A stretch of DNA of 55,526 nt from contig JBCDBL010000008.1 of NCBI GenBank assembly GCA_039183635.1, positions 1-55,526 of the forward strand. The letters run 5' to 3'. A program made the position numbers and the translations under genes. Source of the stretch: JBCDBL01 sp039183635. Lineage in GTDB: Bacteria; Pseudomonadota; Alphaproteobacteria; Caulobacterales; Parvularculaceae. Below, piece by piece: positions 34,365-42,917 of the stretch. Positions within the stretch are counted from its first letter, which is position 1, and each line of letters begins with the position of its first letter. The notes beneath the pieces were generated by a model, which worked only from the letters and a program-made list of their open reading frames with translations, made no database searches and was not told where the DNA came from.

Positions 34365-34494
34365 AGAGGAGACGCTTTAGGGCGTGTCGCGCAAAAGCGG
34401 ATACCGGGTTTCGCGCGAAAGGCTTGCGTCAAAACGCAATTTAGAGTGCGTTTGCGCATCGAAGAAGCGTGTGCGCTTTGGTTTACAGGGCGCA
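34339..34494. repeat. Degenerate intergenic repeat, copy B, with strong hairpin
   Basis: A 12-bp perfect stem, TAAAGCGTCTCC (34339-34350) with GGAGACGCTTTA (34368-34379), opens the element and can act as a terminator for the operon on its left. The next part (34380-34417), read in reverse, matches the CCGGTA-C-CCACTTTT-ACGCGC core of copies A and C. It is followed by TTGCGTCAAAACGCAATTTA, a string I associate with short alphaproteobacterial repeats. The element fills the gap to gshB and enters the end of the DUF4386 gene. Confidence 0.6.
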
Positions 34495-34495
34495 C

Positions 34496-35440
34496 TCAGC
34501 TTTTCGACAACCGCCCCTCCGCCCAGTCCCAGAACAGCGCTGAAATATCCGCGCCGCCGAACCGGCGGACCTCTTGAAAGCCTGTGGGGGACGTCACGTT
34601 GATTTCGGTGAGATAGTCGCCGATGACGTCGATGCCGACAATGACGAGGCCTTGCTCTTTTAAGGCGGGGCCGATGGCGTCGCAGATCTCCTGGTCGCGG
34701 GCGGTCATGTCGACGGGTTCGGGTCGTCCGCCCACATGCATGTTGGAGCGGGTCTCCCCTTCCGCCGGCACGCGGTTGATGGCGCCCACGGCCTCCCCGT
34801 CGATGAGGATGATGCGCTTGTCGCCTTTGGTCACCGCGGGCACATAGGCCTGGGCGATCACCGGTTCCCGGTAAAGCTCCGTAAACATCTCAAGTAAAGA
34901 GGACATGTTGGGGTCGTCGGGCTTGATGCGGAAGACGCCCGCCCCGCCATTTCCGTAGAGCGGCTTTAGGATGATGTCGCCATGCGCGGCGCGAAAGGCG
35001 CGGATGGCCTCTTCATCGGCGGAGATCAAGGTCGGCGGCATCAGGCCGTCGAAATGGGTGACGAACAGTTTTTCCGGGGCGTTGCGCACCGCCGCCGGAT
35101 CGTTCACCACCAAAACCTCCGGCTGCAAATGCTCCAGAATGTGGGTGGCGGTGATGTAGGACATATCGAAGGGCGGGTCCTGGCGCATCAACACGACGTC
35201 GAGAGAATGAAGGTCGAGGGTCTCTTGCGGATCAAGATCCACATGATCGCCCGCCTTGCGTTCGAGCCGCGTTACTCTTCGGGCGCGGGCCGTGACGCGC
35301 CGGTCGAGCAGGGATAACTCGCGCGGGCCATAGACCCAAACCTCCGCCCCGCGTCCAAAGGCGTTCAGGGCGAGATCAAAGCTGGTGTCGCCGTCAATAT
35401 CGACATCTTCGATCGGGTCCATCTGTATAGCGATTTTCAT
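34496..35440 (-). CDS. gshB: Glutathione synthase
   Basis: This 314-residue ATP-grasp ligase joins gamma-glutamylcysteine and glycine to give glutathione. It begins MKIAIQMDPIEDVDIDGDTSF as GshB does and carries MRQDPPFDMSYITATHILE, the ATP loop ILKPLYGNGGAGVFRI, QAYVPAVTKGDKRIILIDGE and VGIDVIGDYLTEINVTSPTGF with the metal-binding Glu and Asn. The start is ATG 35440; the frame open to 35506 adds no homologous sequence. Its 3' end abuts intergenic repeat B. In Alphaproteobacteria gshB often lies near yraN and rsmI, as here. Confidence 0.96.
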   Translation of the reverse strand: MKIAIQMDPIEDVDIDGDTSFDLALNAFGRGAEVWVYGPRELSLLDRRVTARARRVTRLERKAGDHVDLDPQETLDLHSLDVVLMRQDPPFDMSYITATHILEHLQPEVLVVNDPAAVRNAPEKLFVTHFDGLMPPTLISADEEAIRAFRAAHGDIILKPLYGNGGAGVFRIKPDDPNMSSLLEMFTELYREPVIAQAYVPAVTKGDKRIILIDGEAVGAINRVPAEGETRSNMHVGGRPEPVDMTARDQEICDAIGPALKEQGLVIVGIDVIGDYLTEINVTSPTGFQEVRRFGGADISALFWDWAEGRLSKS

Positions 35441-35650
35441 TGGCTGTTCCCAAGAGCAGATTGTAGCAAAAGCAGCGCACCGGCTTGGCGTTCGCCCGCT
35501 GTGCAAATCCGGATACTACAGGATCAGTCAGGTCGCCGAAACCGCCTGGCGCTGTGAAATATCCGCGGCGCGCGCATGCAAGAGACGCTCCTGGCGACGC
35601 CCGCCCAGGCCCCATTGTTTAAGCAGGGGCGGGCGGTTGAACGTTGAAGC

Positions 35651-36259
35651 CTACCGCATACGACGGGCCGGGTCCGATTTGAATTGGACGTGGCTCACAA
35701 CTTTTTTCACGCCGGCGACGGTGCGCGCTTGTTCCGTAACGCGCGACAGCTCCGCCTCATCGGCGGCAAGGCCCATCAGATGCACCGCCCCCTGGCTGAC
35801 GATAATAATATAATTGAGGTTCGGAATTTTCCGATCCGCCACAAGGCGCGAGCGCAAGGCTGTTTCAATGCGCGCGTCGGCGCCGCCTTCATAGGCGCTC
35901 GTGCGTTCGCCGACCACGATTTCGTCGATCACTTCAGCGACATCGTCGACTTTCCAGGCGAGTTGAACGGCCTGGCGGCGCGCCTCGTCGTTAGAAACCG
36001 TTCCGGTCAGAAGCACGCGGCCCTCTACCGAATTGACGTCGATATCGGGATAGCTGTTGGGGTCGCCGATAAAAGCGGAACGGACTTTTGTGCGAATGGC
36101 GATGTCGTCGACGCCGTCGCCGAAAGAGCGCTCCTGTGCAACGCCGACGCCCACGGCCGCCGCGCCGGCGCCTATGGCGAGCGGCGCGCAGGCTTGCAAA
36201 GACAGGCTAAGGGCAAGACCGGAGGCGGCGAGGGCGGGAACAAGGCGACGATTGATCAT
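35651..36259 (-). CDS. BON-domain lipoprotein (OsmY/DolP-like)
   Basis: This 202-residue protein has a signal ending in the lipobox LQAC near residue 24, then a Gly/Ala-rich linker. Two BON domains follow (about residues 55-120 and 125-195), each with the recognisable turn VLLTGTVSNDEARRQAV and VHLMGLAADEAELSRV. The two-domain lipoprotein layout matches DolP (YraP), which sits in the outer membrane and supports its integrity. The genome neighbourhood agrees, since in enterobacteria yraN, yraM (lpoA), rsmI and yraP also lie together. It is in line with yraN and rsmI on the same strand. Confidence 0.88.
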   Translation of the reverse strand: MINRRLVPALAASGLALSLSLQACAPLAIGAGAAAVGVGVAQERSFGDGVDDIAIRTKVRSAFIGDPNSYPDIDVNSVEGRVLLTGTVSNDEARRQAVQLAWKVDDVAEVIDEIVVGERTSAYEGGADARIETALRSRLVADRKIPNLNYIIIVSQGAVHLMGLAADEAELSRVTEQARTVAGVKKVVSHVQFKSDPARRMR

Positions 36260-36355
36260 GGAACGGCTCCGTCATGGCAATATGAGACACAGTAGAAATA
36301 AGCGGGCACTTTGCGGCTGTTCGTCGACGAAATCGAGGCGTTTCATTGGAAAAAA

Positions 36356-36718
36356 TCAATCGCCCTCGCGCCAGGCGTTGCGGATATGGACCAGGCGGGC
36401 GCCGGCGGCGAGAATGATGTCATAGGCCTGATTGTATTCTGCAAAGCCGGGGCGCGCGGCGATATAGGCCCGGGCCGCCGCCTCCACCCGCCGGCGCGTG
36501 CGCGCGTCCACGGCTTCAAGCGCCGCCGTGCGGGTTTGGCGGGCTTTGACCTCCACAAAGGCGAGGCGCCGGCCGCGGCGGGCGACGATATCGATCTCGC
36601 CGCCGGAGGCTTTGTAGCGCATCGCAAGCACTGCATACCCTTTCAGCGTCAATAACACCGCTGCGGCCCATTCGGCGCGGCGCCCCCGCCGTTCCGCCGC
36701 ACGCCGGCCCCCGGTCAT
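36356..36718 (-). CDS. yraN: UPF0102 / YraN family nuclease-like protein
   Basis: This 120-residue protein has the Holliday-junction-resolvase-like core of the YraN family: GEIDIVARRGRRLAFVEVKAR gives the E-x-D and E-x-K residues of a PD-(D/E)xK nuclease fold, and RGRRAEWAAAVLL is the first helix. The cellular job of YraN is not settled. Its ATG overlaps the stop of rsmI (ATGA at 36715-36718), so the two are translationally coupled, an arrangement conserved across many proteobacteria. Confidence 0.9.
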   Translation of the reverse strand: MTGGRRAAERRGRRAEWAAAVLLTLKGYAVLAMRYKASGGEIDIVARRGRRLAFVEVKARQTRTAALEAVDARTRRRVEAAARAYIAARPGFAEYNQAYDIILAAGARLVHIRNAWREGD

Positions 36719-37590
36719 GGCGCCGCTTTGTTTTTGAGGGCGAGGGCCCTTGCGTAGACGGTTTTTTTCGGAAAACCCGTCTCGGCTGCGACGGCGGCGG
36801 CGGCGTCTTTTACGCTTTGCGTTTCAAGGGCGTGCGAGACAAGCGCATCAAGGTCTGCGGCGGGGGCGGCGTCGGCATCCGCGCGGGCGACAATAACGAC
36901 AATTTCGCCCTTGGGCGGCTTTTGCGCGCATTGGCGCGCCAGCATGCTCAGACGACCAAGCCGCGCTTCTTCATAGGTTTTGGTGAGCTCCCGCACCACT
37001 GCGGCGTCGCGGTCGCCGAACGCGTCGGCCATGGCCGTGAGGCTGGCGGCGAGGCGCGGGCCGGTTTCGTAAAACACCAGGCTCGCCGGGGTTGCGGCGA
37101 AGCTGTCGAAAAAGGCGCTGCGTGCGGCGGCTTTTTGCGGCGGAAAGCCCGCGAACAGCACCCTGTCCGTCGGCAAGCCGGCGACGGACAGGGCTGCTGT
37201 TAAAGCCGACGGGCCGGGCACGGCGTGGACGGCGAGCCCTTCCGCTCTCGCCTCTCGCACCAATTTGTAGCCGGGGTCTGAAATCAGGGGCGTGCCGGCG
37301 TCGGAAACAAGGGCGATGGCGGCGCCGTCCTTCAGGCGTGCGATGATCTCCGGGCGCGCCCGCTCCGCATTATGGTCATGGTAGCTGCGCTTGGCCGTGT
37401 CGATCCCATGGGCGGCGAACAGTTTGCCGGCGACCCGCGTGTCCTCGCACAGGACAAGGTCTGCGGATTTTAACACGTCGATGGCGCGCAGCGTGATGTC
37501 GCCGAGATTGCCGATGGGCGTGGCGACGACGTATAGGCCGGGGCTTATGGACATGTCCTCCTTCATCTCCGAGGCCGTCCCAGACATCAA
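36715..37590 (-). CDS. rsmI: 16S rRNA (cytidine1402-2'-O)-methyltransferase
   Basis: This protein of up to 291 residues methylates the ribose of C1402 in 16S rRNA. It carries the SAM-binding tetrapyrrole-methylase stretches LYVVATPIGNLGDITLRA, VLCEDTRVAGKLF, LVSDAGTPLISDPGYKLV and VPGPSALTAALSVAGLPTDR, with a short C-terminal helix pair. The frame starts at 37590; ATG 37566 or 37554 are in-frame alternatives closer to where family similarity begins, and AAGGAGG lies just before the latter (too close to be ideal). The start is therefore uncertain by about 12 residues. It is divergent from an LpoA-like lipoprotein gene, as in enterobacteria. Confidence 0.95.
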   Translation of the reverse strand: MMSGTASEMKEDMSISPGLYVVATPIGNLGDITLRAIDVLKSADLVLCEDTRVAGKLFAAHGIDTAKRSYHDHNAERARPEIIARLKDGAAIALVSDAGTPLISDPGYKLVREARAEGLAVHAVPGPSALTAALSVAGLPTDRVLFAGFPPQKAAARSAFFDSFAATPASLVFYETGPRLAASLTAMADAFGDRDAAVVRELTKTYEEARLGRLSMLARQCAQKPPKGEIVVIVARADADAAPAADLDALVSHALETQSVKDAAAAVAAETGFPKKTVYARALALKNKAAP

Positions 37591-37777
37591 GAGCTTTTAA
37601 ACCCTAAATCCGCCCCTGTTTCGCGATGACGGGTGAAAACAGATGTCGAGGCCCGCTGGCGAGTTTACTTGCCCGACGGAGGCGGGTACTTTGCTGAAGA
37701 TTTCGTGCGAGGCGCAGGGGTTCTGGGCGGCGTCTTCAGCAACGCGTGGCGAGATTGGCAAAGAGGGATCTAATCAT

Positions 37778-39133
37778 ATGAAGCGGCTTATTGCGGCGTG
37801 CCTCCTCGGCGGGGCCGCGCTCAGCGCGTGCGAGACGACGACGTCGTCGCCTGTGGTGGCGGAGCGCCCGGACCCTTATGGGGTCGATGAGGCGCCTTTG
37901 CCGGAGGGGCCGATAGAGGCGCCCGCTCCGCGTCGCATCTACGATGAAGATGCGTATTTAACGCCGCCCCATATGACAAGCCGCGCGCCCGTGCGGGTCG
38001 GCTTGTTGCTGCCGTTTTCTGCGGAAAACGAAGGGGTTCGTAAAATCGCAGCCGCCCTGTTCGACGCCGCTCAGCTCGCCGTGTTCGACGCCGGCGACGA
38101 TAATTTAATGTTGATCCCCAAGGACGCCAAGGGCACCGCTGACGGCGCGCGCCGGGCCGCCGAAGGGGCGTTGGAAGAGGGCGCGGAGATCATTCTCGGC
38201 CCGCTGTTCTCCGACGGGGTTGAGGCCGCCGCCGACATCGTGCGGGCGGCTGAAAAGCAAATGATCGCCTTTTCATCGGACTTGTCGGTGGCTGGCGAAG
38301 GGGTTTATCTGCTCAGCTTCCCGCCTGAGGCTGAGATCGCGCGGGTGACAGATTACGCCATCCTGAACGGCTATTTCTCTTTTGCGCTTCTGGCGCCGCG
38401 CAACGACTACGGCTACCGCGTCGGCGACGCCTTCGCTGAGGAGGTTTACATCCGCGGCGCGCAACTGGTTGCGGAGGAACGGTACGAGCAAGACCCCCAG
38501 GCGATGGTGGAGCCGGCCAAACGCCTCGCCCGCTATAATCAGCGCAGCGCCGCCCTGCGCCAGGAACGTCAGGCCCTTGCCGCCCAAGGCGAGCTTGAGG
38601 TGGCGCAACGGGCGCTGGATGCGCTGGAAAATCGCGAAACCTATGGCGATGTCCCGTACGATGCTGTTCTTGTGCCGGAACAGGGGAATATGCTGCGCGC
38701 CCTGGCGCCGCTGTTGCCCTACTACGATGTCGATATCCGCAAGGTGAAGTTGCTTGGCACCAGCCTGTGGAACAATCCGGCGCTGGCCCGCGAGCCGGCG
38801 CTGAACGGCGGCTGGTTCGCCGCGCCGGACCCCGAAGCCTCCCGGGCGTTCCGCCTGCGCTTTGCAGAGACTTTTGGGTATGAAGCGCCGAGACTGGCGT
38901 CTTTGGCCTATGACGCCGGCGCGCTCGCCGCCCGTCTCGGCCGGGAAGCGCCGCGCAGCCGGTTCGAGCCGGCCGATGTCCTCGACCAAAACGGATTCCT
39001 GGGCGTCGATGGCGTCTTCCGGTTCACCGAAGACGGGCGCATTGAGCGCGGTCTCGCCATCCTGGAGATCCGCCCGTCGGGCATCCGCGTTATCGATCCG
39101 GCGCCGCGCAGTTTCTTGCAGGTTGGATTTTAG
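37778..39133 (+). CDS. LpoA-like penicillin-binding protein activator lipoprotein
   Basis: This 451-residue protein has a signal ending in the lipobox LSAC (residue 17), a Pro-rich linker and a periplasmic-binding fold starting at PVRVGLLLPFSAENEGVRK. The fold resembles branched-chain amino acid binding proteins and the C-terminal half of LpoA, which activates PBP1A from the outer membrane. ILGPLFSDGVEAAADIVRAAEKQMIAFSSD and VRVGLLLP are typical. I chose ATG 37778, preceded by AGAGGGA, because the open frame from 37643 would lack a signal peptide. The position divergent from rsmI and near yraN matches the lpoA locus of other bacteria. The N-terminal TPR domain of enterobacterial LpoA is absent. 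Confidence 0.85.
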   Translation: MKRLIAACLLGGAALSACETTTSSPVVAERPDPYGVDEAPLPEGPIEAPAPRRIYDEDAYLTPPHMTSRAPVRVGLLLPFSAENEGVRKIAAALFDAAQLAVFDAGDDNLMLIPKDAKGTADGARRAAEGALEEGAEIILGPLFSDGVEAAADIVRAAEKQMIAFSSDLSVAGEGVYLLSFPPEAEIARVTDYAILNGYFSFALLAPRNDYGYRVGDAFAEEVYIRGAQLVAEERYEQDPQAMVEPAKRLARYNQRSAALRQERQALAAQGELEVAQRALDALENRETYGDVPYDAVLVPEQGNMLRALAPLLPYYDVDIRKVKLLGTSLWNNPALAREPALNGGWFAAPDPEASRAFRLRFAETFGYEAPRLASLAYDAGALAARLGREAPRSRFEPADVLDQNGFLGVDGVFRFTEDGRIERGLAILEIRPSGIRVIDPAPRSFLQVGF

Positions 39134-39142
39134 ACTTTAGAG

Positions 39143-39172
39143 TTTCTGGCCACGAATTAAAATCGCCAGAAA
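39143..39172. terminator. Hairpin between convergent genes, possible bidirectional terminator
   Basis: TTTCTGGC (39143-39150) pairs perfectly with GCCAGAAA (39165-39172) around a 14-base AT-rich loop. It fills the 45-base gap between the convergent LpoA-like and TraB/GumN genes and is flanked by A/T residues on both sides, which suits termination in both directions. Confidence 0.55.
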
Positions 39173-39178
39173 TCCGTT

Positions 39179-40090
39179 CTAACGCACCATCTCGACGCGG
39201 AAGCCCTCGGCGTGGAGCAATGTCAGTAAGCCGTCTTCTCCGGGAAGGTGGGCCGCCCCGACGGCGATGAAGGGGCGGCCGTCGTTGGCGTCGAACCTGA
39301 CGATTTTTTCCGTCCACGCTTTATTTCGCTTTGCGATCAAGGCGTCGTATAGCGCCGCATTCTCTTTCAACGGACCAAGCAGCTCTGTCTCAAGTCTGGC
39401 GAGGTCGCCGGTCCGCCAGACAGCCACCAGCGCATCGATCCGTATGGGGCCTGCCGCGGCGTCTTCAGCGGTTTGCACCAGCATGTCCACCTGCGCCGCC
39501 ATGGGCAGACCGCTCAACGTGTCGAGGTGGTCGTCAAGTTGCTCAAGTCCCTCGACAGGGACGCCAAGAACCTTGGCGTCGGCGGCCAGGACGGTTTCAA
39601 CCCCGGCCTCCGCCGCGCCTCCGTCGGCGGCGACGGCCGAGACGGCGAGCTGCAGGGTGGCGAGCCACGGGGCGGTGCGGATGAATTGCGTCTCCGAAAG
39701 GCTGTAGGTTTCAGCGGCCGCCATCACCGTGGCGTAGTCTTTCGGCGTTAGGTGATCCGCCAGCGTTTCGTTTGCCGGTAAACGGCCGTGGGCGGCGATA
39801 TGGCTTGCCGCGGCGCTTGAGGACAGCTCCGCCGCCGATACTTCCAGGACCAGCCGGTCCGCTTGCGCAAAGGCGGCCTCAAACGCAGGGCTGCGCCAGG
39901 CGATGTTCTTCGGGAGCATGTGGACTGAGCCGAACAGATGCGCCTCCATGCCGTCCGGCGCCGTTATTTTCCATAGCGGCGGGTAGCTCTCGCCAACCGG
40001 CGCCGTCTCTGCGCAGGCGACGAGGACTGTAACGGCGGCCAGGGCCGCCCTGCGAAACGCTGCAATAAAACAAGTCTTAAAGTTCGGCAT
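39179..40090 (-). CDS. TraB/GumN family protein, exported
   Basis: This 303-residue protein has a signal sequence with a possible lipobox (LVAC near residue 26) and the TraB/GumN fold: PLWKITAPDGMEAHLFGSVHMLP at the start and PFIAVGAAHLPGEDGLLTLL at the end. The two GxxH motifs are the putative metal site of this group, which is related to the Tiki metalloproteases. Bacterial members are of unknown substrate. It is third in a minus-strand run rdgB-hemW-traB-like, 16 bases after hemW, so co-transcription is likely. Confidence 0.85.
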   Translation of the reverse strand: MPNFKTCFIAAFRRAALAAVTVLVACAETAPVGESYPPLWKITAPDGMEAHLFGSVHMLPKNIAWRSPAFEAAFAQADRLVLEVSAAELSSSAAASHIAAHGRLPANETLADHLTPKDYATVMAAAETYSLSETQFIRTAPWLATLQLAVSAVAADGGAAEAGVETVLAADAKVLGVPVEGLEQLDDHLDTLSGLPMAAQVDMLVQTAEDAAAGPIRIDALVAVWRTGDLARLETELLGPLKENAALYDALIAKRNKAWTEKIVRFDANDGRPFIAVGAAHLPGEDGLLTLLHAEGFRVEMVR

Positions 40091-40106
40091 AAAGCCCCCA
40101 TAACGC

Positions 40107-41252
40107 TCAGCATAAATCGAGCAGCAACCGGTTCAGCAGTAGCCGGCCGCGCCGCGTGGCGGCGATGCGGTCGCCTTGTCTGCGGATAAGCCCGTTTTCC
40201 GCCGCCATCGTCAAGGCGTTTTCGGACAAGGCCGCCCCGGCTACACCTTCATAGCGGGCGAGGTCGACCCCTTCTTTCAGTCTTAGGCCCATGGATAAAA
40301 ACTCAACCCCCCGCTCTGCGGCCGACAGCGCCGCATCCTCGCACAGGCCGGCCCCGGTCGCCTCCACTGCGGTGAGATACGCGTCCGGTTTCAGATGCGC
40401 CAGGGTCGCCCGTTTTTGCCCGTCGACAGTCATGCGGCCATGGGCGCCGGGGCCGACGCCGACATAGTCATGATAGCGCCAATACAGAAGATTATGGCGT
40501 GCGACCGCCCCCTTTCGCGCATGGTTCGATACTTCGTAGGCAGAAAAGCCGGCAGTCGTACAGACATCTTCCGTCTCTTCATAAAACGCTGCGGCGGTCT
40601 CGTTCTGCGGCAAGGCGAAGGCGCCCCGAGCCTCGGCGCGCTCAAACGCCGTGCCCGGCTCGATGGTGAGCTGGTAAAGGGAGATATGGTTCCCGGCGCG
40701 GGCGAGAGCCTCCGACAGTTCTGTGCGCCATGTCGCCAGGGTCTGGTCCGGCCGCGCGTAAATTAAGTCGAAGGTCGTCTCTTCAAAGCATGCGTTCGCC
40801 GCCTCAATCGCCGCCCGCGCTTCTTCGGCGCTGTGATCGCGCCCTAAGAAGCGTAATGCGGCGTCATCGAACGATTGAACGCCGAGGGACAGACGGGTGA
40901 CGCCGGCCGCTGCAAACGTGGTATACAGAGCGGTTTCAGCCGCGGCGGGGTTCGCCTCCAGGGTGATCTCCGGAGCGTCGCGAAACCCCCATAACCCCGC
41001 GCAGGCCTCGATCAGATCGGCGATCAGTTCGGGCGGCATCAGCGAGGGCGTTCCGCCGCCGAAATAGATGCTGTCAAGCTTGCGGCCCTGCGTTCGCGCG
41101 GCTGCAGTTGCAAGGTCTGTTTTCAGCGCCCGCGCCCAGCGGTTGGCGTCGACGTCTTTTTGTTTGTAGACGTTAAAGTCGCAGTAGGGGCAGATACGGG
41201 CGCAATAGGGCCAGTGGATATAAACCCCGAAGGGCGCATCTAGTTCAAGCAT
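40107..41252 (-). CDS. hemW: Radical SAM heme chaperone HemW
   Basis: This 381-residue radical SAM protein has the 4Fe-4S motif in YIHWPYCARICPYCDFNVY (Cx3Cx2C), then SIYFGGGTPSLMPPEL, ITLEANPAA, RLSLGVQSFDDAALRFLGRDH and YEVSNHARKG. These are the marks of HemW, which delivers heme to respiratory enzymes, rather than of HemN, which has a longer N-terminus and an extra cysteine (Cx3Cx2CxC). Its start overlaps the end of rdgB by 13 bases, the common rdgB-hemW pairing. It could help supply heme to the cytochromes encoded elsewhere. Confidence 0.93.
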   Translation of the reverse strand: MLELDAPFGVYIHWPYCARICPYCDFNVYKQKDVDANRWARALKTDLATAAARTQGRKLDSIYFGGGTPSLMPPELIADLIEACAGLWGFRDAPEITLEANPAAAETALYTTFAAAGVTRLSLGVQSFDDAALRFLGRDHSAEEARAAIEAANACFEETTFDLIYARPDQTLATWRTELSEALARAGNHISLYQLTIEPGTAFERAEARGAFALPQNETAAAFYEETEDVCTTAGFSAYEVSNHARKGAVARHNLLYWRYHDYVGVGPGAHGRMTVDGQKRATLAHLKPDAYLTAVEATGAGLCEDAALSAAERGVEFLSMGLRLKEGVDLARYEGVAGAALSENALTMAAENGLIRRQGDRIAATRRGRLLLNRLLLDLC

Positions 41253-41863
41253 GCGGCGATCAGCTGGCGAAACGCATCGGCGCGGTGGCTCATGGCGTGT
41301 TTTTTGTCCGGCGCCATCTCCCCGAAGGTCAGCTTTTCTCCGTCCGCTTTAAAGACCGGGTCATAGCCGAAGCCTTTTTCGCCCCGGGGCGGCCAGACAA
41401 GGGCGCCATGGACGCGCCCCTCGAAACTTTCCGCATGGCCATCGGGCCAGGCGAGGGTGAGGGCGCAGGTGAAATGGGCGCCGTGACCAACGTCAGGGTC
41501 CTGCGCTTGCGCCTCTTCCAGTCCCTTTTGCACCTTTTCCATTGCAAGAGCGAAATCCTTGTCCGGTCCCGCCCACCGCGCCGAATAAATCCCGGGCGCG
41601 CCGTCCAGGGCGTCGACGCACAGCCCGCTGTCGTCGGACAAGGCCGGCAGGTTTGCAGCCCGGGCGGCGGCCAGGGCCTTTAACTCGGCGTTGGCGATGA
41701 AGGTGTTTCCGGTTTCCTCGGGTTCCGGCAATAGAAGTTCGCGCGCTGAGACGGTCTCGATTCCAAATGGCGACATTAAAGCCTTGATTTCTTTTACTTT
41801 TCCTTCGTTGTGGCTGGCCACGACAAGCTTGGACTCAGTCAGTTTTCGTCGCAGGGATGGCAT
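41240..41863 (-). CDS. rdgB: XTP/dITP pyrophosphatase
   Basis: This 207-residue Ham1-family enzyme removes deaminated purine nucleotides by hydrolysing dITP and XTP to monophosphates. It shows VVASHNEGKVKEIKALM, the acidic active-site stretch LSDDSGLCVDALDGAPGIYSARWAG, PPRGEKGFGYDPVF and SHRADAF. The length is normal. It leads a tight minus-strand operon with hemW and a TraB/GumN gene. Upstream of its start lie two AT-rich hairpins (41891-41948). Confidence 0.95.
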   Translation of the reverse strand: MPSLRRKLTESKLVVASHNEGKVKEIKALMSPFGIETVSARELLLPEPEETGNTFIANAELKALAAARAANLPALSDDSGLCVDALDGAPGIYSARWAGPDKDFALAMEKVQKGLEEAQAQDPDVGHGAHFTCALTLAWPDGHAESFEGRVHGALVWPPRGEKGFGYDPVFKADGEKLTFGEMAPDKKHAMSHRADAFRQLIAACLN

Positions 41864-41890
41864 AGTTCATATTCCTTTTCGGAAAAAAGT

Positions 41891-41948
41891 TATCGTTTTT
41901 CGATATTTTTCTTGAATTGTTTTTCAATAAATGCATATTGAAAAACAA
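41891..41948. promoter_or_regulatory. Two adjacent AT-rich perfect hairpins
   Basis: TATCG-TTTTT-CGATA (41891-41905) is followed by a longer perfect repeat, TTGTTTTTCAATA (41917-41929) with TATTGAAAAACAA (41936-41948), a 13-bp stem with a 6-base loop. They lie between rdgB and a small membrane-protein gene that are divergently arranged. They could bind a regulator or form an RNA structure in the leader of the small gene; T/A runs on both sides would also allow termination. Confidence 0.5.
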
Positions 41949-42044
41949 CAAAACGCTGATGCGGGTCCAACCGCTTCATCCTGTTCGAGTTCAACCGCCG
42001 CGTTCCTTATTCGCCTTAGGAAATCATTGAAAGGAAACTATGAA

Positions 42045-42176
42045 ATGTCTTCATTTGCTTCGCAAAACAAAATCACGTTCGGATCTGTCGTCGGCGTTTT
42101 TGTAAATGTCGCCATCATCGGTCTTGTCGGCGTCGGCGTTGTCGCCGCGATGAGCGGCCCTTTGCTGTTCGCCTAG
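42045..42176 (+). CDS. Small single-helix membrane protein (43 aa)
   Basis: This short reading frame encodes 43 residues: a polar start (MSSFASQNKITFG) and one long hydrophobic helix (about residues 14-42, rich in Val, Gly and Ala) ending in PLLFA. AAGGAA lies about eight bases before the ATG. I do not recognise it. A second ATG five bases upstream in another frame gives a basic, less convincing peptide. The preceding leader holds unusual AT-rich hairpins. It may be a small membrane peptide, but it is too short to judge by composition alone. Confidence 0.45.
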   Translation: MSSFASQNKITFGSVVGVFVNVAIIGLVGVGVVAAMSGPLLFA

Positions 42177-42343
42177 GCGGCGGCCGTGCGTTTGTTGTCG
42201 GTCCCTTGGGCTGTATCGGCGGAGATCTTGATGCAATCGGCTCCAGTTCCCTTTCCTGCGGCTCTTGACTCTGCGCCGCCAGGCCTTCAGGGATCTGGAC
42301 CGTTTTACGAACTCATATAAAATAAGGACTTAGCAGGACGCGA

Positions 42344-42907
42344 ATGGCGGCGGGACAGTTCATGGTTCAAGCACTGGGAAAACGATCGATCGCTTCGGTT
42401 TTGGCGGTCCTGTTCTCGATTATTCGGATTATTCTCATCATCTCTCTTGTGGTCGTTTTGGTGATGCTGTCGGCGCTGCTGCTGATCGTCCTGTTCGGCG
42501 CGGGTTTTTCCGACGTCAGGTGGATCAGCCGGTATGTGACGGACCCCTGGCCGGCTGAGGTGGCGGAGTTGATCGCCCACGCCATTCGGCTAGGGGTGAT
42601 GTTATATGTCGTCAACAAGCTGCTTGAGATTTTGGCGACGTTGCGCGCCCGCGTGCCGTTCGCGCCGGAAAACGCCGAACGCTTCACATATGTTGCGGCG
42701 GCTTTAGCCATTGGAGAGTTGGCGCGGTACGTCACCGTACTGATCGGCATCATCATCGCCGCGGCGTTTTATGGAAAAGCGTCGGAGCTTGATCTTGAGT
42801 TTGATCTTGAGCTTGACGTGTGGTTCGCCGTGCTTGTGGTTTTGGTTCTGGCGGCGGTCTTCCGGGAAGGCGCGCGCCTGAAACAAGAACAGGATCTTAC
42901 GATTTGA
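42344..42907 (+). CDS. DUF2975 membrane protein
   Basis: This 187-residue protein has four hydrophobic helices (about residues 16-48, 80-100, 115-140 and 155-175). It belongs to the DUF2975 group; LLEILATLRARVPFAPENAERFTYVAAALAIGELARY contains the usual PF-x-x-x-N-x-x-R-like stretch between helices 2 and 3. The function is unknown. As in many bacteria it is followed at once by a small Cro/C1 regulator (10-base gap), and the two are thought to form a sensor-regulator pair. The ATG at 42344 has AGGA upstream. Confidence 0.8.
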   Translation: MAAGQFMVQALGKRSIASVLAVLFSIIRIILIISLVVVLVMLSALLLIVLFGAGFSDVRWISRYVTDPWPAEVAELIAHAIRLGVMLYVVNKLLEILATLRARVPFAPENAERFTYVAAALAIGELARYVTVLIGIIIAAAFYGKASELDLEFDLELDVWFAVLVVLVLAAVFREGARLKQEQDLTI

Positions 42908-42917
42908 CAGAGCGTGT

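Noticed and set aside
38273..38989. Minus-strand frame of 238 codons inside the LpoA-like gene
   Set aside because: Opposite strand of a supported gene, without a domain or ribosome site.
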